A stretch of DNA of 13,115 nucleotides from assembly GCA_016870235.1 (NCBI GenBank), contig VGCB01000012.1, positions 1 through 13,115 of the forward strand, given 5' to 3'. How positions within the stretch are numbered: the stretch's first letter is position 1; each line of letters begins with the position of its first letter. Positions 8,689 through 13,115 of this stretch are shown piece after piece. A program made the position numbers and the translations under genes. This DNA is from Actinomycetota bacterium (GTDB taxonomy: Bacteria > Actinomycetota > Thermoleophilia > Gaiellales > Gaiellaceae). A model generated the notes under the pieces. It saw only the letters and a list, made by a program, of their open reading frames with translations. It did no database searches and was not told the DNA's origin.

Positions 8689-8949
8689 ATGCCGAACATC
8701 AAGCAACAGGAGAAGCGCGTCCGGCTTGCCGCCAAACAGCGGGCCGAGAACCTGCGCTACCGCTCGACGATCAAGACGCTGACGAAGCGGCTCGCCGCAG
8801 CCGCGCACGAGGGCGACGCCGACAAGATCGCCGCCGAGCACGTCGGGCTCGTCAAGGTCATCGATCGGGCCGCCGCCCGCGGCGCGCTGCACAAGAACAC
8901 AGCCGCGCGGAAGAAGTCGCAGGCAGCCCGGCTCGCCGCCGGCTCCTGA
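8689..8949 (+). CDS. rpsT: 30S ribosomal protein S20
   Basis: Primary 16S rRNA-binding protein of the small subunit. The 86-residue product starts MPNIKQQEKRVRLAAKQRAE and continues with the Lys/Arg/Ala-rich helices of the S20 three-helix bundle (RSTIKTLTKRL, GLVKVIDRAAARGALHKNTAARKKSQAARL); HKNTAARKKS is the conserved C-terminal rRNA-contact stretch. Length and composition are normal. The frame is open upstream to 8542, but the extension is Arg/Gly/Pro-rich filler and the family always starts at this Met. No strong Shine-Dalgarno precedes the ATG (GGGATGATGGG is the nearest purine-rich stretch), which is unusual for a highly expressed gene. It is the only plus-strand gene here, divergent from murJ and convergent with holA. 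Confidence 0.98.
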   Translation: MPNIKQQEKRVRLAAKQRAENLRYRSTIKTLTKRLAAAAHEGDADKIAAEHVGLVKVIDRAAARGALHKNTAARKKSQAARLAAGS

Positions 8950-9023
8950 GCCCGGCTCGCGCGCACTCGCGGACACCGTCGCCTGGCCGGCAGCCCGCGC
9001 TGGCTCGACGATCCCGTACCACC

Positions 9024-9053
9024 GCCGGCCGAGATCCCGCTCTCCAGGCCGGC
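9024..9053. terminator. Hairpin between convergent rpsT and holA, probable bidirectional terminator
   Basis: The left arm GCCGGCC (9024-9030) plus GAGA (9031-9034) pairs with TCTC (9041-9044) and, after a 2-nt bulge CA, GGCCGGC (9047-9053), leaving a 6-nt loop TCCCGC. That is 11 base pairs, mostly GC. It lies 74 nt past the rpsT stop and 9 nt beyond the holA stop, exactly where both converging transcripts must end. No T-tract is present on either side, so termination would rely on the stem alone or on Rho. Confidence 0.5.
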
Positions 9054-9062
9054 TCGTCCCGC

Positions 9063-10085
9063 TCAGGGCCTCGCCTGACGCCCCGGCGGCCGCGTGATCG
9101 ATCCGAGCGTCCGCTGCAGCTCGACCGCCGGCGAGAAGCGGCTGCCGCCCTTGAGCGCGTGATCGAGCTCCGCAACGCGGACGAGCGCCCCATCGAGCTC
9201 CCGCTCGCCGTAGTTCCGGGAGAACTCGAGCAGGTTCTTCGCCTGGAACTCGAAGCGCACGCCGAGCGTGCCCATCGCCTCGCGTGGGGACACCGACTGC
9301 TCCGCGAGCGCCGCTGCCCGCCTCACGCTCGAGACCTGCCGGGCGAGGGCGGACGCGATGATCGGAATCGTCACCGCGGGCGGTCGTTCGGAGCGATCGA
9401 CCATCGACTCGGCCGTCCGCGCGAGACCCGGGAGATCGCGTCGGCCCCAAGCATCGGTGACCTGGTAGACGGGAGGGTCGCCGGCCGGCGCCGCGAGTTC
9501 GACGACCTCCGTCTCGCCGACCGGCTCGCCCGCCGCCCACGTCGCGATCTTCTCGACCTCCGATGCAAGCAGGTGGAGGTCGTCGCCGACGATCTGGACG
9601 AGCGCCTTCGCCGCCTCGGGCTCGGCTCGGACGCCCGCGCCCTTGAACCGGTCGACGACCCACTTCTCGAGCTGGCCCTGGCGCCTGGAGACGTCGAAGC
9701 GAAGGACCTGGCCGTGCTTGCCGACCGCCTTCGCCAGCGGCGCGTCGTCCTTCAGCTCCTCCGCGACCAGCGCGAGCACCGTGCCGGGCGCGGGCGAGGC
9801 GAGGTACCCGACGACAGGCTCGATCTCGGCCGTCTTCCAGCCGCCGGAGAGACGGTTGTCGCGCTTGACACCGTCGACGTCGGTGACGAGCACGAGGCGC
9901 CGGGCGCCGAACAGGCTGCCGGCGTTGCAGAGGGCGACGACGTCGCCGCAGGACGTCTCGAGCGCGGACACCCGCTCCGTCGACTCCGCCCCGAAGTGAC
10001 GTCGGAGCCGTTCGAGCGCGTGGTCGACCTTTGGCCGATCGCTGCCCGTGATCAGGTATGCCGGTCTCAGGTCGACGTCGGCCAC
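9063..10085 (-). CDS. holA: DNA polymerase III subunit delta
   Basis: Delta subunit of the clamp loader, which opens the beta sliding clamp during replication. The 340-residue product has the expected length. It opens with LRPAYLITGSDRPKVDHALERLRR (AAA+-like domain I with a degenerate nucleotide site), then the family motif NAGSLFGARRLVLV at 54-67 near the clamp-contact region. ELKDDAPLAKAV and ASEVEKIATWAAG belong to the middle domain. The helical C-terminal collar domain has VTDAWGRRD and the FEFQAKNLLEFSRNYGERELDGALVRVAELDHALKGG region. The start is GTG 10085, with GGAGG directly abutting it, an unusually short spacing; no better start lies upstream because the comEC stop is 13 nt away. 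It follows comEA-comEC in one probable operon, as in many bacteria, and converges on rpsT. Confidence 0.95.
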   Translation of the reverse strand: MADVDLRPAYLITGSDRPKVDHALERLRRHFGAESTERVSALETSCGDVVALCNAGSLFGARRLVLVTDVDGVKRDNRLSGGWKTAEIEPVVGYLASPAPGTVLALVAEELKDDAPLAKAVGKHGQVLRFDVSRRQGQLEKWVVDRFKGAGVRAEPEAAKALVQIVGDDLHLLASEVEKIATWAAGEPVGETEVVELAAPAGDPPVYQVTDAWGRRDLPGLARTAESMVDRSERPPAVTIPIIASALARQVSSVRRAAALAEQSVSPREAMGTLGVRFEFQAKNLLEFSRNYGERELDGALVRVAELDHALKGGSRFSPAVELQRTLGSITRPPGRQARP

Positions 10086-10098
10086 CCTCCGAGCCTAC

Positions 10099-12372
10099 TC
10101 AACGCTGCGACCGGACCGAGAGCGTGCGACCGTCGGACTCGACGACGATCCTGCCGTTCACGTCCGTCCGGAAGACGCGTGAGCCCGGCACGGCCTCGAG
10201 CGCAGCGATCGTCTCCGGTCGCGGATGCCCGTAGTCGTTCCCCGCGCCGGCCGACACGACGGAGATGTCCGGCCGCAGCACACGAAGCAGCTCGGGGAGC
10301 CCCGGGTCGTCCGAGCCGTGGTGTGCGACCTTCAGCACCTCGACGCGACGGAGCGGGAGCCGGCCCGTCACGTCGGATTCGGCGTCGGCGGTGAGCAGGA
10401 GATCGACCTGCCCGTAGCTGACGAGCAGCACGATCGCCCGCTGGTTCGGATCCTCGCCCGGATGACCCGGGCCATCGGGCCAGAGGATGCGGAGACGGAG
10501 GGCGCCGAGGCGGTACGCGTCACCGGCCCGCGCCGTGACCACGTGGACGCCGCGGCGTTCGGCAACCTCGGCGACGGCGTCGTGCTCCGGAGAGGCAGCT
10601 GGGAGGCTCGGGTCGAGGATCGAGCCGACCGGCAGGCGACGGACGACGTCGGCCGCGCCGCCGATGTGATCTCGCTGCGGGTGCGTGAGGACGACCAGCG
10701 AGAGCGAGCGGATGCCCATCCGCCGGAGTTGACCGGCCACCTCGGCCTCGGGCGGCCCCTGATCGACGAGCACCGCGCCCTCCGGAACCTCGAGGAGCGC
10801 GCCGTCGCCCTGCCCGACGTCGAGGAAGGTCACGCGGAGCCCGGTCGGCGGCGCCCAGTCGGCTCCGGATCGCAGCGCGATCGCTCCGACGGCCGCGACC
10901 ACCGCCGTCGCCAGCGCGATCGGGAGGAGACGGCGGCGCCGGTACGGAGGCAGCCGCCGCCAGACGATCGCGGCGGCGACGGCTGCAGCGATCGTCACGC
11001 TCGCCGTGAGCCGACCGACCGTCGCGAGCGGGAGCCCGGCGAAGGTGCGTGCGCAGAACGCGAGCCACGCCGCGCACCAGCCGCCCAGCCAGACGAGCGC
11101 CGCGGCGGCCGAGGCGCTGACCGGCTCGACGGCGGCAGCGCCGAGCGTCAACGCCAGCAGCGGCGGCATCGCGCCCTCGGCGGCGACGTTGGCCGGAACG
11201 GCCCAGACAGGGACGTGACCGAAGTGGAGAAGTACGATCGGGGCCGTCGCAGCGGTGCATCCGATCGCGAGGGCCGCTCCCTGGGCGATCCGTAAGGGCA
11301 GCGGATATCCGGCGAGCGACCGTCCGACGCGCGGAACGACGACGAAGATCGCGGCGACGGCCGCGAACGAGAGCTGGAAGCCGGGCTCGAGCACCGATGG
11401 CGGGAGCCACGCGAGCAGGACGAGCGCTCCGATCGCGAGCGCGTGCCAGCGGTCGCGTGGGCGTGACGCGATCCAGGCGAGCGAGACGAGGAGGCCGGCG
11501 ACGGTCGCGCGAACCACGGACGGCTGCCACCCGACCGCGAGCGCGTACCCCAGCACGACGAGCGGCACACCGAGGAACCACGCGACCGCGAGCACGCCCC
11601 CTGCCACGATCGCGACGTTCTGCCCCGAGACGGCCATCAGATGGAGAAGGCCCGAGTCCCGGAAGTCGTCCTGGAGCCCGCGCTCGACCCGCTCCGAGGC
11701 CCCGAGGACGATCCCTGCCAGGAGATCGCGGCGCTCCCCTTCCGTATCGAGCTCGATCGTCCGCTCCACGTGCGCGCGCAGCCGGTCGGCGACGCCACCG
11801 ATCCCACCCCGGCGGCCGACGACCTCGACGCCGCTCGCGCGCAGCACGACGTGAACGCCGCGCCGGGCGAGCCAGCGTCGCTCGTCGAAGCCGTCCTGGG
11901 GTCCACGCGGCTCGACCGGCCACGCGCGACGCAGGTCGACGATGCTCCCGCGAGGCGGCGCCCGTTCCGGAGGGAGCGCCAGCAGGGCCCGCTCGTTGAT
12001 CGACCGGTTCGCATACCGGACGACCGTTGCAAATGCCCGGACGCCGTAGGTCGACCGTCGCGGGGCCGACGTGACGACCGCACGCGCAGGCGCCGGTACG
12101 CCGAGGCTCCGAGCAAGGGTCGAGTGCTCCAGCTGGGCCATGCGGACGGCTCCCCAGCCCGCCCCGAGCAGGAGCAGCGCCGCTGCGAGGACGATCGCGC
12201 GGCGACGCGCGATCGCCATCGCGACGAGACCGAGGACGCCGGCCGCCACGAGCGTCGGTCCAGCCGGCAGCCGACCCACGTTGCACGTGGCGATGCCGAC
12301 GCAGAGGCTGCCGGTGAGGAGCGCCGGCAGTTCCCGCCGGGCGACAGCCAGAACCCTCTCTCGCCTGGTCAC
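10099..12372 (-). CDS. comEC: ComEC/Rec2 family competence protein (DNA uptake channel) with metallo-beta-lactamase domain
   Basis: Polytopic membrane protein that carries transforming single-stranded DNA into the cytoplasm. It has 757 residues, a full-length ComEC. N-terminal helices lie at about 15-80, followed by the DUF4131/OB-like extracellular part (about 90-185). The competence domain spans about 215-480, with GLLHLMAVSGQNVAIVAG (241-258), the family signature, and many helices. A C-terminal metallo-beta-lactamase domain starts at LDVGQGDG (517-524), with VLTHPQRDHIGG (561-572, metal ligands H564, D568, H569), TADAE (661-665) and VAHHGSDDP (682-690). The nuclease-like metal site looks intact, so DNA strand degradation is possible. 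The GTG start overlaps the comEA stop in GTGA, indicating coupled translation. holA begins 13 nt after its stop. Confidence 0.96.
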   Translation of the reverse strand: MTRRERVLAVARRELPALLTGSLCVGIATCNVGRLPAGPTLVAAGVLGLVAMAIARRRAIVLAAALLLLGAGWGAVRMAQLEHSTLARSLGVPAPARAVVTSAPRRSTYGVRAFATVVRYANRSINERALLALPPERAPPRGSIVDLRRAWPVEPRGPQDGFDERRWLARRGVHVVLRASGVEVVGRRGGIGGVADRLRAHVERTIELDTEGERRDLLAGIVLGASERVERGLQDDFRDSGLLHLMAVSGQNVAIVAGGVLAVAWFLGVPLVVLGYALAVGWQPSVVRATVAGLLVSLAWIASRPRDRWHALAIGALVLLAWLPPSVLEPGFQLSFAAVAAIFVVVPRVGRSLAGYPLPLRIAQGAALAIGCTAATAPIVLLHFGHVPVWAVPANVAAEGAMPPLLALTLGAAAVEPVSASAAAALVWLGGWCAAWLAFCARTFAGLPLATVGRLTASVTIAAAVAAAIVWRRLPPYRRRRLLPIALATAVVAAVGAIALRSGADWAPPTGLRVTFLDVGQGDGALLEVPEGAVLVDQGPPEAEVAGQLRRMGIRSLSLVVLTHPQRDHIGGAADVVRRLPVGSILDPSLPAASPEHDAVAEVAERRGVHVVTARAGDAYRLGALRLRILWPDGPGHPGEDPNQRAIVLLVSYGQVDLLLTADAESDVTGRLPLRRVEVLKVAHHGSDDPGLPELLRVLRPDISVVSAGAGNDYGHPRPETIAALEAVPGSRVFRTDVNGRIVVESDGRTLSVRSQR

Positions 12373-12950
12373 GGGACGACGAGGTCACGGAGCTGCTCGA
12401 CACGGGCGGGGCCGATCCCGGGGATCGCGTCGAGGTCGTCGACCGAGCGGAACGGGCCGTTGGCGGCGCGCCAGTCGACGATCTTCTGCGCCGTCACCGG
12501 CCCGATCCCCGGCAGCGCGTCCAGCTCCTCCACGGTCGCGCTCGAGAGCTGAACCTTCGCCGGCGCTCCTGTCGGGGCCTCTGCACCTGCGCCCGCGTCG
12601 TCCGGCGCCGGACGCCTCGCGACGACGACGTGCTCGCCGTCGACGAGCGGAGCCGCGAGGTTTACCACTGCCATGTCCGCCCGTGGCTTGAGCCCGCCAG
12701 CCCGCCGAACGGCATCCGCGACCCGAGCCCCCTCCGGTAGACGGTAGAGCCCCGGATTCTCGACCGCGCCGGAGACGTGGACGACGAGCTGAACCTCTTC
12801 GGCGCGGACGGAGCCGTCGCGCTCGACGGGTACGGGCGCAGGGGTGGCCCGACTCTCCTCCGACCCGAGCAGACGCTGGCCGACGACGACGAGGAGCGCC
12901 GTCACGGGGACGAGAAGCATGAGTGCCTGCCCGCGCGTGAGGGTGAGCAT
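12369..12950 (-). CDS. comEA: ComEA family DNA-binding competence protein (SLBB + helix-hairpin-helix)
   Basis: Membrane-anchored receptor that binds double-stranded DNA outside the cell and passes it to ComEC. From ATG 12950 the protein has 193 residues. One N-terminal membrane helix (about 8-28, QALMLLVPVTALLVVVGQRLL) is followed by a Pro/Ser-rich linker, an SLBB domain (about 53-110: VVHVSGAVENPGLYRLPEG, then RRAGGLKP and VVNLAAPLVDGEHVVV), a second linker, and two helix-hairpin-helix units (LPGIGPVTAQKI at 146-157; IPGIGPARVEQL at 176-187). This is the standard Gram-positive-type architecture. The frame is open to 13073, but the extra 41 residues are highly charged and precede the membrane helix; ATG 12950 gives a short basic N-terminus directly before it. 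No strong Shine-Dalgarno precedes ATG 12950. comEC overlaps by 4 nt. ComEB is not present next to it. Confidence 0.94.
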   Translation of the reverse strand: MLTLTRGQALMLLVPVTALLVVVGQRLLGSEESRATPAPVPVERDGSVRAEEVQLVVHVSGAVENPGLYRLPEGARVADAVRRAGGLKPRADMAVVNLAAPLVDGEHVVVARRPAPDDAGAGAEAPTGAPAKVQLSSATVEELDALPGIGPVTAQKIVDWRAANGPFRSVDDLDAIPGIGPARVEQLRDLVVP

Positions 12951-13115
12951 GTCGTCTATGTTGGCGACGAAGGTCTTGCGAGAGTGTCGCAGAAGTGGTT
13001 CCGTTTCGTTCCACTCGTCCGGACGTAGCGGGAGAGCCGGCGAAGACCGCTCTCGAGCCTCACGCGGCCGCATCGTCCTGCCGATGACCGGTTGGTGGGA
13101 TCACAACGACCCCAG
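12951..13115. other. Upstream region of comEA and right window edge
   Basis: This 165-nt stretch holds the likely comEA promoter/leader and the beginning or end of an unseen neighbour. Near 12977-12991 a small hairpin (TGCGA, loop GAGTG, TCGCA) lies in the leader. At 12995-13014 a less GC-rich patch carries two GTTCC copies (GGAAC on the comEA strand). At the edge, two short open frames compete: plus from ATG 13084 (MTGWWDHNDP...) and minus ending with a stop at 13060-13062 (...GVVVIPPTGHRQDDAAA). I cannot decide between them. Confidence 0.3.

Noticed and set aside
8950..9062. Possible small gene or ncRNA between rpsT and holA
   Set aside because: No start with a ribosome binding site and no promoter; the space is explained by the terminator hairpin.
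9159..10394. 411-residue plus-strand frame opposite holA
   Set aside because: Shadow of holA and comEC codons with no recognisable domain.
10520..12403. 627-residue alternative minus frame inside comEC
   Set aside because: Arg/Ala/Pro/Gly-rich shadow frame; the ComEC frame contains the competence and MBL motifs.
12951..13073. 41-residue N-terminal extension of ComEA
   Set aside because: It would place a long charged segment before the membrane anchor, and the region looks like a promoter/leader.

Overview
The window is high-GC DNA whose gene order and protein types point to an Actinomycetota chromosome. The deep-branching, non-mycelial class Thermoleophilia (Gaiella or Solirubrobacter relatives) is a reasonable guess but is not proven by the sequence. 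The evidence is the very GC-rich third codon positions, the hrcA-dnaJ(2) pair, frequent GTG/TTG starts, and the backbone comEA-comEC-holA-rpsT-lepA-hemW-hrcA-dnaJ, which is also the order I recall for actinobacteria such as Streptomyces. No mobile element, CRISPR array, tRNA or rRNA was seen. This reads as core chromosome, not an accessory island.

Layout from right to left, because all genes but one are on the minus strand. comEA (DNA receptor) and comEC (DNA uptake channel) overlap by 4 nt, and holA (DNA polymerase III delta subunit) follows 13 nt later. holA converges on rpsT (ribosomal protein S20), the only plus-strand gene, and a strong hairpin lies between the two ends. rpsT is divergent from murJ (lipid II flippase). 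murJ is followed at close spacing by a GNAT acetyltransferase, lepA (elongation factor 4), an MmcQ/YjbR-type protein and hemW (heme chaperone-like radical SAM protein). After a GC-rich hairpin comes a DUF1361 membrane protein. Then hrcA (heat-shock repressor) and dnaJ, which runs off the left edge after about 296 codons.

Functionally there are four blocks: DNA uptake plus replication (comEA-comEC-holA); translation (rpsT, lepA); cell wall and cofactor (murJ, hemW); and heat-shock control plus chaperone (hrcA-dnaJ). The small genes (GNAT, MmcQ/YjbR, DUF1361) and murJ look like lineage-specific insertions into the conserved backbone.

I did not find a convincing undescribed system. The observations worth a second look are modest: two GC-rich hairpins that look like T-tract-less terminators, possible leaderless starts at hrcA and DUF1361, the lack of a visible CIRCE operator before hrcA, the rpsT/murJ divergent pair, and an undecided gene fragment at the right edge.
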